Virus record (IMG/VR): IMGVR_UViG_3300023296_000483
Span: 1-54,359 of that record
Length of the DNA stretch: 54,359 nt
Direction: 5' to 3' (one strand)
From: a virus
Shown: positions 15,184 to 23,477 of the stretch, in pieces
Numbering within the stretch: position 1 is the first letter of the stretch
Layout of the letters: every line of letters starts with the position of its first letter
Program-made: the position numbers and the translations under genes
The notes under the pieces: model-generated
Database searches by the model: none
Told to the model about the DNA's origin: nothing
What the model saw: only the letters and a program-made list of their open reading frames with translations

Positions 15184-16133
15184 TGGCAAAGGTAGCCATA
15201 ATGCGACGAACGGGTAAACCGAAAGATTCCAAACATCAAGGAATATGGAAAGTTCACGCAGGAAATATTATCGAAGAAGTATTTCAAGGTATTGAAGATG
15301 GGATTAAAGCAGCGGGCGATACCCCCGTTATATACGACGATAAGTTTATTATTCCACAAGAAAATAATGTAGTTATATTTGGATACGGTAGACGAGAAGA
15401 TAATAATCCCAAGCATTGGTTACAAAACTGGAAGCACAGTATCATCACTAAAGTAGAAGCACGCGGCGGTAAGGTTTTTTGTTGGGATGGTGGATTTTTT
15501 AAAAGCCTACGCAACTTCAAGTATTTTAGATTTGGAATGAATAGTCCGCTGCGTAACGGCGTGTTCTTAAATGAAAATAGCACACCTGACCGCTGGAATA
15601 TGCTACAGAAAGAGTTCAATATTCCATATAATATGGATCGTCGTAGTGGCAATCGTGTTCTTATTTTGGCACAACCGTTCGAAGGCTTCTCGATGAATAT
15701 GGTAAAAATGACCGACATTTTTGAAAGACCCGTAACGTTGTTTCAAAAACTAGGCAAACAAGTTCAAATAAAACCGCACCCCAATACCAAACGTGCTGAA
15801 TATGATGAGATTAGTAAGTTTTGTGATACTAAAAAAATAACGTTAATCCCAAAAGAAACGCCGTTATATGAAACGTTTGATGATGTATGTCTTACGGTAA
15901 CATTCAACTCTACCGTAGCAGTAGAAAGTGCGTTATATGGAATCCCGACGATAGCAATGGATAGCTTGTCACACGCTTATCCCGTGTGCCATAATAATGT
16001 AAACAACGCAGTATCAAACTATGAAATCTTTGACCGTAATCAGTGGATACACGACTTGTCGCATACGATGTGGTCAGCCAACGAACTGGCAACTGGTGAA
16101 CTATGGAATAGATTTAAGGAATATAACGCATGA
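15183..16133 (+). CDS. GT-B-like glycosyltransferase paralogue 3
   Basis: 316 residues, the longest of the five paralogues. Landmarks: VLILAQPFEGFSM, QVQIKPHPNTKR, VTFNSTVAVESALYGIPTIA, and the ending HTMWSANELATGELWNRFK. The KPHP and NSTVAVES elements are the clearest match to Kdo/capsule-type GT-B enzymes. Start overlaps the FkbM stop (TAATG). Confidence 0.7.
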   Translation: MAKVAIMRRTGKPKDSKHQGIWKVHAGNIIEEVFQGIEDGIKAAGDTPVIYDDKFIIPQENNVVIFGYGRREDNNPKHWLQNWKHSIITKVEARGGKVFCWDGGFFKSLRNFKYFRFGMNSPLRNGVFLNENSTPDRWNMLQKEFNIPYNMDRRSGNRVLILAQPFEGFSMNMVKMTDIFERPVTLFQKLGKQVQIKPHPNTKRAEYDEISKFCDTKKITLIPKETPLYETFDDVCLTVTFNSTVAVESALYGIPTIAMDSLSHAYPVCHNNVNNAVSNYEIFDRNQWIHDLSHTMWSANELATGELWNRFKEYNA

Positions 16134-16918
16134 CATTTTATTGCCTGAATAATGATAACAAAAATACGACAGCTATTTACGAAGCTATGTTTCGAAGAAG
16201 CACAAAAATAGATTTGACATTTAAAGACCCTATGCCAACAATCGGTATAAATGATTATTATGTTTTTAGGTCACGTTCACGTAAGATTTGTCACCACGTA
16301 AGATCGTGTTGGAATAAAAGCACAGACTTTATCTTTATTGATACGGGATACTTTAATCGTCCTGCAAGTAAGTTTTATCATCGGGTAACATTAAACCATT
16401 ATCAAAACAATAAAATCATTGACCGACCAGACGACAGATGGAAAATGTTTCAACAGAATGGCATCGAAGCAAAGCCTTGGAAAAAGGATGGCTCAACCAT
16501 TATGGTATGCCCGCCTACCGATAAAACAATGCTTTCGTATGATATCACATCCCCTGAATGGACCGACCGCACGATGCAACAGCTAAAGGAAACCCATCCA
16601 ACAAAGAATATCGTGTTGCGACCAAAACCACCAAAGGATGAAAGATTTGCGGGCGATACATTGCAAAAATCTATCGCTGATAATGATGTATTTGCCATCG
16701 CATCGTTTGCTGGTGGTGTGGCAGTCGAAGCAGCATTAGAAGGCGTTGCTTGTTATGTAGACCCAGAAAATGCCGCCGCCCCTGTATTTCAAACAGACTT
16801 CACACAACCATTGAAATATCCCGACGATAATCTATATCAAGCGTGGCTTCAATCGGTGGCATACGACCAATACAGTGTTCGTGAAATGGACGAAGGCATT
16901 CTGCATAACATTTTATAG
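16130..16918 (+). CDS. GT-B-like glycosyltransferase paralogue 4
   Basis: 262 residues. Landmarks: TIMVCPPTDKTML, NIVLRPKPPKDE, AIASFAGGVAVEAALEGVACYV, and the ending VAYDQYSVREMDEGILHN. Coupled to paralogue 3 by ATGA. An early promoter starts right at its stop codon. Confidence 0.65.
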   Translation: MTFYCLNNDNKNTTAIYEAMFRRSTKIDLTFKDPMPTIGINDYYVFRSRSRKICHHVRSCWNKSTDFIFIDTGYFNRPASKFYHRVTLNHYQNNKIIDRPDDRWKMFQQNGIEAKPWKKDGSTIMVCPPTDKTMLSYDITSPEWTDRTMQQLKETHPTKNIVLRPKPPKDERFAGDTLQKSIADNDVFAIASFAGGVAVEAALEGVACYVDPENAAAPVFQTDFTQPLKYPDDNLYQAWLQSVAYDQYSVREMDEGILHNIL

Positions 16919-16947
16919 TTGACAAAATGATTAAGATGATTTAATAT
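16919..16947 (+). promoter_or_regulatory. Sigma70-type promoter with start codon at about +1
   Basis: TTGACA (16919-16924), 17-bp spacer, TAATAT (16942-16947). The ATG at 16953 is only 5 nt after the -10 box, so the transcript would be leaderless. Confidence 0.65.
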
Positions 16948-16952
16948 TACGT

Positions 16953-17765
16953 ATGAATTTAAATATATACGTTCCCCGAAACAAAGAAGATAGTAAGTGT
17001 TGGCACGTTTTTTCACCCTTTATGCAGGGCTGGAAAGGTGGTGACACGCATATCGAACACGATTACGAATATCAGGGCGGAATGGGTATGTTTTGGGGAT
17101 TGGTCGGTCAAAATCATCAGATGATTAAGACTTATGATGCAAAACATGGTTCTTGGCTGTTCAGTGATATGCCATATTTCGGACGCTGGAATCCACATAG
17201 ACCTGATGATGAATGTTATTGGCGCATTTGCAAAAACTCAGTTCATCAACGAGATATTTTCCGAAATGATCCACCTGATCGATTTGACAAGTTTGGTATT
17301 AGTATTGCTAAGAAAAGAGTAAAAGGCGATGAAATAATACTTTGCCCAAGTTCTAATAATATGCATATACTGGTCGGTAATATGACCCAACGGGATTGGA
17401 TATTATCAACTATCGAAACTATACAAAAGATTACAGATAGACCAATCCGTGTGCGGCATAAGCCACGTAAGAACGGAACTAGTGGTCCGCACGTCGCTGA
17501 TATTCCATTTGCAGAGGATATAAAAAACGCATATTGTGTAGTAGCATCAGCAAGCATGGCAAGCGTTGAAGCCATCATTAATGGTGTGCCGGTGGTAACT
17601 ACGTCTAATCATAATCCAGTTACTAGTTTAGGGATATCATGCATTGAAGCTGTTGACTGGTATCCCGATGAAGCTAAAAATATATGTAATACGTTGGCAT
17701 ATTCACAGTTTACGTCAAAGGAAATGTATAGTGGATTTGCATATGAAATGTGCGGAATCCGATGA
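16953..17765 (+). CDS. GT-B-like glycosyltransferase paralogue 5
   Basis: 270 residues. Landmarks: EIILCPSSNNMH, PIRVRHKPRKNG, VVASASMASVEAIINGVPVVT, and the ending LAYSQFTSKEMYSGFAYEM. Unlike its paralogues it has its own sigma70-like promoter and may be expressed early. The N-terminus (NLNIYVPRNKEDSKCWHVF) differs from the others. Confidence 0.65.
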   Translation: MNLNIYVPRNKEDSKCWHVFSPFMQGWKGGDTHIEHDYEYQGGMGMFWGLVGQNHQMIKTYDAKHGSWLFSDMPYFGRWNPHRPDDECYWRICKNSVHQRDIFRNDPPDRFDKFGISIAKKRVKGDEIILCPSSNNMHILVGNMTQRDWILSTIETIQKITDRPIRVRHKPRKNGTSGPHVADIPFAEDIKNAYCVVASASMASVEAIINGVPVVTTSNHNPVTSLGISCIEAVDWYPDEAKNICNTLAYSQFTSKEMYSGFAYEMCGIR

Positions 17766-18025
17766 ATAAAGATAAAGAAAAGTTTTGGGATGCGTTAAAA
17801 GCCCCGCCACCCCGATCATGGCGACAGACTATGGACGATATATTGAAAACGCCCGTAAAGCTTGGAACAAACAATCGTGGCAATGATATTATTACCCAAC
17901 GCAGTCAATGTCTGGATCAAACGGCTTCCCGAACGTGTGATGGTATTGAGCCTTCCAATACTCTGAGTAATCCGCATAAAGTTTTTCACGGTATATCATC
18001 GGACCCAACGTATGATGAAGATTGA
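17762..18025 (+). CDS. FW-motif small protein, tail antisense to a glycosyltransferase
   Basis: 87 residues from ATG 17762: MNKDKEKFWDALKAPPP, the FW-family opening, but without the CxxC pair. The last 44 codons overlap the 3' end of the minus-strand gene at 17892 and have unconvincing composition. A true protein may have been shortened or extended by the rearrangement that placed the two genes tail to tail. Confidence 0.45.
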   Translation: MNKDKEKFWDALKAPPPRSWRQTMDDILKTPVKLGTNNRGNDIITQRSQCLDQTASRTCDGIEPSNTLSNPHKVFHGISSDPTYDED

Positions 18026-18644
18026 ATGGCATTGATTTAGCCAACTCGTATTCTTCAACTAAAAAGTTAAACTCAATCGGCAATGCACCAATCTCGGAAT
18101 CCTCTAACCATTCAAAACGATGAAGGAACTGCGGCGTTGATTGTTCTACGCTGCCTTTCGTTAACACACTATTGGACGGATGTGCGCAGTTATATATAAC
18201 CGCACTTGACCAGTTTTTACGTGGATATGTTGACTGCGGTTTGCCACCCATCTTCGGATCAGCTTTCGGTATGTAATCGTGTCGGACGCATTGCACTGCA
18301 TAGTTTGAATCATATAAGTTAAACATTTCATGAATATCACGTGTAATCAGCATATCACAATCAAAGAAAATCCCGATACCTGTAAATCCCATTAATGTTG
18401 GCACCATGAACCGTGTGATTGAAAACTGTGTAGAACCATTCGGATCAACGGGACGTTCAAATATACCATACGCTAACAGTTCGTCACGCACAATCGGAAT
18501 GATTTTTAAATCCATTGTGGTTTTGGAACGAATGCTATGTGCTAACATTTTGGCGCATTGGTCTTCGAGTGGGTCATACCCGATGAAAACCACGTATTCT
18601 GCGTCTTTTGCTTCTTCTAATCTATCAAAATAATATGTGGACAT
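17892..18644 (-). CDS. GT8-like glycosyltransferase
   Basis: 250 residues. It starts MSTYYFDRLEEAKDAEYVVF, with a central GIFFDCDMLITRDIHEMF holding the DxD metal site (residue 95 region) and a PRKNWSSAVIYNCAHPSN acceptor-side motif, both typical of GT8-type sugar transferases. The C-terminus contains FNLHHTLGPM. It faces the PLA2-like gene across a 55-bp divergent promoter region. Its ATG is 4 nt after a TAAATA box. Confidence 0.75.
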   Translation of the reverse strand: MSTYYFDRLEEAKDAEYVVFIGYDPLEDQCAKMLAHSIRSKTTMDLKIIPIVRDELLAYGIFERPVDPNGSTQFSITRFMVPTLMGFTGIGIFFDCDMLITRDIHEMFNLYDSNYAVQCVRHDYIPKADPKMGGKPQSTYPRKNWSSAVIYNCAHPSNSVLTKGSVEQSTPQFLHRFEWLEDSEIGALPIEFNFLVEEYELAKSMPFNLHHTLGPMIYREKLYADYSEYWKAQYHHTFGKPFDPDIDCVG

Positions 18645-18648
18645 AATG

Positions 18649-18654
18649 TATTTA
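18649..18654 (-). promoter_or_regulatory. Late box, leaderless type
   Basis: On the minus strand TATAAATACATTATG: box, 4 nt, start codon of the gene ending at 17892. Confidence 0.6.
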
Positions 18655-18688
18655 TACAGGAAAATAATATCCTAGTAATATACACATA

Positions 18689-18694
18689 TAAATA
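18689..18694 (+). promoter_or_regulatory. Late box, leaderless type
   Basis: TATAAATATAACTATG: a full TATAAATA box, then 5 nt from the last A to the start codon at 18700. No ribosome-binding site fits between. Confidence 0.6.
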
Positions 18695-18699
18695 TAACT

Positions 18700-19020
18700 A
18701 TGAATAATAGCAACTTACCATCTAAACCCTTTACGACCGATGGATGTTCTGGCGGAATGTCTTGGTTTTGGAAAACGTTTCTTAGACGCCCGCCACCATG
18801 GGAAGGACATTGTGTTGAACATGATAAATCCTATTGGGCTGGCGGCACAGCAGAAGAAAGAAAACGTGCTGATTTAATATTGGCATCATCTGTTACCCGT
18901 CAAGGTTATCCAATAATCGCCGCATTAATGTATTACGGTGTTCGTATAGGCGGGCATCCACGATTACCATTTCCTTGGCGTTGGGGATACGGGTATGAAT
19001 ATTATCAACCATATAGATAG
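18700..19020 (+). CDS. PLA2-like protein (HD-motif lipase fold candidate)
   Basis: 106 residues. TDGCSGGMSWFWKTF is followed by GHCVEHDKSYWAGGTAEERK. The CxxHDxxYW arrangement resembles the catalytic CCxxHDxCY of phospholipase A2, with His-Asp as the catalytic pair. A C-terminal helix and a Pro/Trp/Tyr-rich end (PFPWRWGYGYEYYQPYR) complete it. Such small proteins could attack a membrane during entry or lysis. Function inferred from the motif only. Confidence 0.5.
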   Translation: MNNSNLPSKPFTTDGCSGGMSWFWKTFLRRPPPWEGHCVEHDKSYWAGGTAEERKRADLILASSVTRQGYPIIAALMYYGVRIGGHPRLPFPWRWGYGYEYYQPYR

Positions 19021-19029
19021 GAAATAAAA

Positions 19030-19167
19030 ATGAGCGAAGATGATATTATTGTAAAGCGTATTCAGAGTGCCCCGACACGTAAGGTTTATTATATTGATGT
19101 TGGTAATATGCCACCGGAGAAATCGGTATCCTTTGTAAAGAAGCAAATGAAAAAGAATAAAAAATGA
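19030..19167 (+). CDS. 45-residue ORF resembling a piece of portal protein gp20
   Basis: IQSAPTRKVYYIDVGNMPPE is very close to the conserved internal segment of T4-family portal vertex proteins (I-x-x-APER-RVFYIDVGNLP-x-x-KAEQYL). After that the frame ends KSVSFVKKQMKKNKK. The ATG is preceded by GGAAATAAAA and the stop overlaps the cupin ATG, so it looks translated. It may be a fragment left by recombination of a portal gene, or an independent micro-protein. No other gp20 sequence lies nearby. Confidence 0.6.
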   Translation: MSEDDIIVKRIQSAPTRKVYYIDVGNMPPEKSVSFVKKQMKKNKK

Positions 19168-19514
19168 GCAAGCAAGGAAAAGTATGGGGTCAGACTGAAC
19201 TCCTGTTAGAAACGCCATTTGTGGAGTTTCACCGCATTGATATTAAGGCTGGTGGATTCTGTTCACTGCATAAACACTCGTATAAACATAATGCTTTTTA
19301 TGTAGTAGAAGGCGAGCTTGAGATTGAAGTTCATAAGAATGATTATGACTTAGTTGATACTACCTTATTAAAAGCTGGCGACATCACTATATGCAAGCCG
19401 AACGAGTATCATCGGTTCAGGGCACTAACCGATGTAGTATGTTTTGAAGTATATTACCCAGAACCTTTATCAGCAGATATTCAAAGAAAAGATGTTGGCG
19501 GAACACCCGATTAA
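19164..19514 (+). CDS. Cupin-domain protein
   Basis: 116 residues, one cupin barrel. Metal ligands are visible in LHKHSYKHNAFYVVEGELEI (first cupin motif, His/His/Glu-type) and the His in CKPNEYHRFRA (second motif). This resembles the isomerase part of sugar-phosphate enzymes such as mannose-6-phosphate isomerase and would suit the glycan cluster. Coupled to the micro-ORF upstream by ATGA, and overlapping the next gene. Confidence 0.8.
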   Translation: MSKQGKVWGQTELLLETPFVEFHRIDIKAGGFCSLHKHSYKHNAFYVVEGELEIEVHKNDYDLVDTTLLKAGDITICKPNEYHRFRALTDVVCFEVYYPEPLSADIQRKDVGGTPD

Positions 19515-20256
19515 GACCCTTGACGTTGTTTGTGTATGGGTTGGCGACAAATACAGTGAAGATTATGTAATCAATCTTTACAACGCTGTCGTTCGTAATA
19601 CAACACACGAAATAAGATTTAATGTAATAACTGATAACAGCAGCATTGCAAGTAAAATACCTTGTCGTGTTATTCCTATTCCCGACTGGTCTAATATCGG
19701 TATCAAGATGTTTGATCATCGTAAGGCGTGGTGGTTCAAAATGTGTATGTTCGATCCCACCAATGGCTTTGGTGATAATACTTTATATTTTGATCTAGAT
19801 TTAGTAATCATTAATAGCATCGATAAGTTCTTCGATCATCAACAAGATAAGTTTAGTATTTGCCAAGACTTCAATCGCCAGTATGTTAGTGACTATCGGG
19901 TAAGCAACAGTTCTATTATGAAGTTTAGTCCAGAACAAGTTACGGGTATATGGAAAGAATGGAGCAATAATATTCAAGGAATCATAACCCGATTCCGAGG
20001 CGACCAAGATTTTCTAACACAATATTTTGACAATAATCCAGATCAAAAGGCGTGGTGGCCACGTGAATGGGCAATGTCTTGGAAATGGGAACTTGAAAAA
20101 GGCGGCAAGATAAACAACGGAACTGAACGTTCGTCGTATTTGCAGCCAGATATTCCTTTCATATTACCAGAAGATTGTGCTGTTGTCGTGTGTCATGGCG
20201 ACCCAAAACCCCACGAGATTGATGAAAAAATAAAAAAGTATTGGATAAATAAGTAA
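19492..20256 (+). CDS. GT-A-type glycosyltransferase
   Basis: 254 residues from ATG 19492 (the frame is open further upstream but that part shadows the cupin gene). DVVCVWVGDKYSEDYVINL opens a nucleotide-sugar fold; TLYFDLDLVIINSIDKF carries the DxD; FRGDQDFLTQYF and VVVCHGDPKPHEI match the later acceptor and metal-binding His motifs of this type. It overlaps the cupin gene by 23 bp. Confidence 0.75.
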   Translation: MLAEHPIKTLDVVCVWVGDKYSEDYVINLYNAVVRNTTHEIRFNVITDNSSIASKIPCRVIPIPDWSNIGIKMFDHRKAWWFKMCMFDPTNGFGDNTLYFDLDLVIINSIDKFFDHQQDKFSICQDFNRQYVSDYRVSNSSIMKFSPEQVTGIWKEWSNNIQGIITRFRGDQDFLTQYFDNNPDQKAWWPREWAMSWKWELEKGGKINNGTERSSYLQPDIPFILPEDCAVVVCHGDPKPHEIDEKIKKYWINK

Positions 20257-20271
20257 AAGAAGGATATTATA

Positions 20272-20691
20272 ATGACCGAACACACTTTTGAACTTGACTT
20301 CACCGCCGTTAAAATAGATGCAACCAATCCAATGGTATGTGTTATGATTGACGATGTGTGGCATTCACTGAACACGGATATCACCTCGATTGATCCGTTA
20401 AATCCAACCACTATTTCCATTACGCTTGATTTGGCGGATGGCGCACATACCCTTGCAGTCACATTTATGAATGATGAGTATACCGATTCCGATAACGACA
20501 GAAATGTGGAATGGCTTGGAACCCGAATCGATGGCAATGCTATGCGTTGGAGAACTATTGATTTTGGCGGTGTTATTCATACGGCTGATATTGATAATGA
20601 AGCTACTGGGAGCTGGTGGAAGTTTGTTATTACCCACAACGCCGAAGCTAAGTTTACGTTTACCACACCATATGATTACAATGCCGTTTAA
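20272..20691 (+). CDS. Carbohydrate-binding-module-like protein
   Basis: 139 residues, all-beta by appearance. The stretch AHTLAVTFMNDEYTDSDNDR followed by NVEWLGTRIDG resembles the calcium-dependent xylan-binding type domain (FxND...DRN pattern). GAAGGATATT provides a ribosome-binding site. Placed among sugar transferases it could bind or present glycan on the virion. Not certain. Confidence 0.55.
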   Translation: MTEHTFELDFTAVKIDATNPMVCVMIDDVWHSLNTDITSIDPLNPTTISITLDLADGAHTLAVTFMNDEYTDSDNDRNVEWLGTRIDGNAMRWRTIDFGGVIHTADIDNEATGSWWKFVITHNAEAKFTFTTPYDYNAV

Positions 20692-21680
20692 GACCAAGAT
20701 TTGAGTAACTGCTGTTGAAGACTATTGATAAGATAGTTTCCAAACTCGTTAAAGAAATAGTCACGGTTATATTCAATATCATCATGGCAATAGTGCTGTA
20801 GTTCATACATAGACTTCGCTGCCATCGTTTTGCCAATCATCAGCCAGTTAGCGTGAAGCGCATCGACCCCACGTTTGCTATTATCTTCAGCATCATAATC
20901 TTCATTGAACATATTGTCAAACGTTTTAAACCCGTAACTCTTTATATCTTGTAATGCGGATTGGTGACCTATCATAATAAATGGATGACCCGCCACCATA
21001 GCATTAAAAGTTTTTTCAGTAATAATACCGTAGCGTTCATAGTATTGTGATTCACAAATGATACTGAATAGACTGGTATTGAAGTTCTTCTTTAACGTGA
21101 GTAAGTTCAATAGATTATCGTAATGCTTGTTGTATTCGGTATAGGAAAAGCCGGGATACTTTAACTCGATTCCCATATGCTGATAGCTACTATTGCCGGG
21201 ACAATCTTTAATCGCACCGTATATCGCTCGTCGATGAGGCTTATCAATCCTATTCATGCAAAGGAAATTATCTTCATAATCTTTGTGTTTGAATTCTTCA
21301 CGTAATACATCTTCAGATTGCTTATATGCTTCCCATAAGTTATATTGGTGCGAACTAAACTCCACGACTGTAAAGCTGTTTGTTTGGTTCCAATCGGCAG
21401 CTAACCCACATGGCCAAGTAATCACAATGAGTTGATTTAAATCAACCTTGTTAAAATAATGACTGTGTATTTGGGTTAGTTCACGTGGAAATAAACTTGT
21501 GTCATCTATAGTAAGCATATCTTGTAATATTAATATAAGTCGAAAGTCTTTTAAATGAAACCGACAATCTTCTATTTCGGGCATATCGACTTCCCATCCA
21601 TCTTCGGTGATTGGATACTTCAGTGCGGCGTCTACTATTAGACTGTCGGGGAATATTTGTCTTATTTTTTCTATGAACAC
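20688..21680 (-). CDS. Exostosin/fucosyltransferase-like glycosyltransferase
   Basis: 330 residues. The key block is SLFSIICESQYYERYGIITE, followed by KTFNAMVAGHPFIMIGHQSA, the E(K)TF-AxxxxxPxI pattern of GT10/GT47-like donor-binding domains. LCMNRIDKPHRRAIYGAI opens the C-terminal domain. The start is GTG at 21678-21680, 4 nt after a TAAATA box. Tail to tail with the carbohydrate-binding-like gene, overlapping by 4 bp. Confidence 0.65.
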   Translation of the reverse strand: MFIEKIRQIFPDSLIVDAALKYPITEDGWEVDMPEIEDCRFHLKDFRLILILQDMLTIDDTSLFPRELTQIHSHYFNKVDLNQLIVITWPCGLAADWNQTNSFTVVEFSSHQYNLWEAYKQSEDVLREEFKHKDYEDNFLCMNRIDKPHRRAIYGAIKDCPGNSSYQHMGIELKYPGFSYTEYNKHYDNLLNLLTLKKNFNTSLFSIICESQYYERYGIITEKTFNAMVAGHPFIMIGHQSALQDIKSYGFKTFDNMFNEDYDAEDNSKRGVDALHANWLMIGKTMAAKSMYELQHYCHDDIEYNRDYFFNEFGNYLINSLQQQLLKSWS

Positions 21681-21684
21681 ATAA

Positions 21685-21690
21685 TATTTA
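21685..21690 (-). promoter_or_regulatory. Late box, leaderless type
   Basis: Minus strand GATAAATATTATGTG: box, 4 nt, GTG start of the gene ending at 20688. Confidence 0.5.
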
Positions 21691-21692
21691 TC

Positions 21693-21720
21693 TTGACAAA
21701 TGTGGAAGGTATGGTAGAAT
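21693..21720 (+). promoter_or_regulatory. Sigma70-type early promoter
   Basis: TTGACA (21693-21698), 16-bp spacer, TAGAAT (21715-21720). It reads toward 21808. The 87-bp leader holds a 26-codon ORF (21761-21841) that overlaps the next start and might couple to it. Confidence 0.65.
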
Positions 21721-21807
21721 ACATTAACAGCAATCCTAGCGTCATTGACCGAGTATTAAAATGAAAATACCTACTGTTCTTCCTAACACTGATTATTTCT
21801 TGATAGC

Positions 21808-22125
21808 ATGCGACCGAAAGTTGACTACGATACTGAAGTGATTTCGTTCGGTATTGATATGCTGGTCAAGATTGACCTTCCAGACCCGAAGGACGATTTT
21901 TGGGATACTCTGACTGGTGATGAACTACGATCCACTGCACAATGGAAGAGCATTGAACATATGGTTAACGCTATGTTGATGCGGGGCAGATATTCGCCTG
22001 ACAATCACGGATTATATGCATTGACCACAGAACGTGATATGTTCACTGAAAAAGAGTTTGAAGAATTTGCAATGACCGCTGAAGGTCGAAAACTAATCAA
22101 AGAAAAAGGAATACTTGTATCATGA
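21808..22125 (+). CDS. Hypothetical protein with internal FW motif
   Basis: 105 residues. DPKDDFWDTLTGDELRS in the first third recalls the FW-family opening, but no Cys pair follows. The second half is helical and charged (RDMFTEKEFEEFAMTAEGRK). There is no clear ribosome-binding site before 21808. The stop overlaps the next ATG. Confidence 0.6.
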   Translation: MRPKVDYDTEVISFGIDMLVKIDLPDPKDDFWDTLTGDELRSTAQWKSIEHMVNAMLMRGRYSPDNHGLYALTTERDMFTEKEFEEFAMTAEGRKLIKEKGILVS

Positions 22126-22301
22126 TATATGTATATATGATAACCACGATTATTAGTTGGACAATGTTTTATGGTATGCATGATACGGGTGCATCAGGTA
22201 CGGCTACTGGAGTAATGTTAGGACTTGCGGTGGTGCTAACGTGTGCAACACTTTGTGAAGGAATCAGCATTGAACTGGACAAATTTCGAAATAACAGTTG
22301 A
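22122..22301 (+). CDS. Small two-segment membrane protein
   Basis: 59 residues: MIYVYMITTIISWTMFYGM is a first membrane segment; TGVMLGLAVVLTCATLC is a second; the end ELDKFRNNS is polar. Coupled to the gene before by ATGA. Two segments and small size fit holin- or host-membrane-targeting proteins; no direct evidence for either. Confidence 0.6.
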   Translation: MIYVYMITTIISWTMFYGMHDTGASGTATGVMLGLAVVLTCATLCEGISIELDKFRNNS

Positions 22302-22326
22302 CAAACCCAATCGTTTCGTTTAATAT
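22298..22326 (+). promoter_or_regulatory. Sigma70-type early promoter of the AAA ATPase gene
   Basis: TTGACA (22298-22303), 17-bp spacer, TAATAT (22321-22326). The gene at 22363 has a GGAG ribosome-binding site. Confidence 0.75.
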
Positions 22327-22362
22327 GCTTAAAGTAAGTCAATACATACACGGAGTTTACAA

Positions 22363-23415
22363 ATGACTGCATACGCAAGAGTATCTACAGGTCGGGTTCG
22401 CCAGACCATTATCAGCGACAAGGTTTTCCCTGTCATAAAGAATTTTAATAACGGTACACAAGGAACATTCCTAACCGTTGATGCAACACAAGTATTGGGC
22501 GCAAGCTTCGGTAAGGTCCGCTTGTATACTGCCCCCGATAATGTGCAGTTCGTTGATGAAGACGAGTATCATTCAACTGTTGCCTTTTCTGGTGCATCCA
22601 CACCAAACAAGAAAATCGTTCTAGATAAAACTGATGAAGAACGCATCGAAGAAATCAGCACCCGCTTTGAAATGCTGGATTCAATGACCAAAGCAATGAT
22701 GGCACGTAAAATCCGCGGCGTGGTTGTGTCGGGACCACCGGGCGTTGGTAAGTCATACGGTGTTGAGCGTGAGTTATCCAAGATGCAAATGTTCACTGAT
22801 CTTGGTGCAACCCATAAAGCCGAAATGGTAAAGGGTGCAATGTCGCCACGAGGTCTTTACGAGAAACTTTATGAGTTCTCAGACAAAGGTTCGGTTCTGG
22901 TATTTGATGATTGTGATACCGTTCTCGAAGATGTACAAGCGTTGAACCTCTTGAAAGCCGCACTGGACTCAAGTGATGCACGTTGGTTGTCTTGGAATAG
23001 TGACCGTATGGGGCGCAAGGATAAAGCAGAAGCACCATCGAAGTTCAAGTTTCAAGGTTCGGTTATGTTTATTACGAACGTCAACTTCGAGAAAGTCAAA
23101 GCACCAAAAATCAAGCCACACCTTGATGCGCTTATGTCACGGTGCCATTATCTTGACCTGACGCTGAACACGATGCGAGACAAAATCTTGCGGGTAAAGC
23201 AAATCGCCGCAACGGGCAAGTTGTTTAATCCAGCCAAGTATACGCTGACTGAAGAAGAACAAAACGAAATCTTAGAGTTTATGTATGAGAATAAAGATAA
23301 ACTACGTGAGGTTTCACTTCGGATGGCTTTGAAAATCGCAGATTGCCGCATCCTTGCGGAAACCAGTGACAAGGATTGGACAACATTCGTTCGTAACACT
23401 TGTATGAGGGATTAA
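22363..23415 (+). CDS. AAA-family ATPase
   Basis: 350 residues. Walker A is VSGPPGVGKSYGVE near residue 125; Walker B is VLVFDDCDTVL near residue 180; a sensor-like FITNVNF follows near 228; an Arg candidate is in LMSRCHYL. The N-terminal 100 residues are specific to the family. Comparable single-AAA ATPases occur in marine T4-like phages with unknown targets. A strong early promoter implies use at the start of infection. Confidence 0.8.
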   Translation: MTAYARVSTGRVRQTIISDKVFPVIKNFNNGTQGTFLTVDATQVLGASFGKVRLYTAPDNVQFVDEDEYHSTVAFSGASTPNKKIVLDKTDEERIEEISTRFEMLDSMTKAMMARKIRGVVVSGPPGVGKSYGVERELSKMQMFTDLGATHKAEMVKGAMSPRGLYEKLYEFSDKGSVLVFDDCDTVLEDVQALNLLKAALDSSDARWLSWNSDRMGRKDKAEAPSKFKFQGSVMFITNVNFEKVKAPKIKPHLDALMSRCHYLDLTLNTMRDKILRVKQIAATGKLFNPAKYTLTEEEQNEILEFMYENKDKLREVSLRMALKIADCRILAETSDKDWTTFVRNTCMRD

Positions 23416-23440
23416 GGCGTCAACTTACACTGAGCCTTGA

Positions 23441-23468
23441 GGGGGTGGCAGAAATGCTGCCCCTTTCT
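23441..23468 (+). terminator. Intrinsic terminator after the AAA ATPase gene
   Basis: GGGGGTGGCAG pairs with CTGCCCC around an AAATG loop (one bulge), then TTTCTT. Confidence 0.6.
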
Positions 23469-23477
23469 TATGTATGG

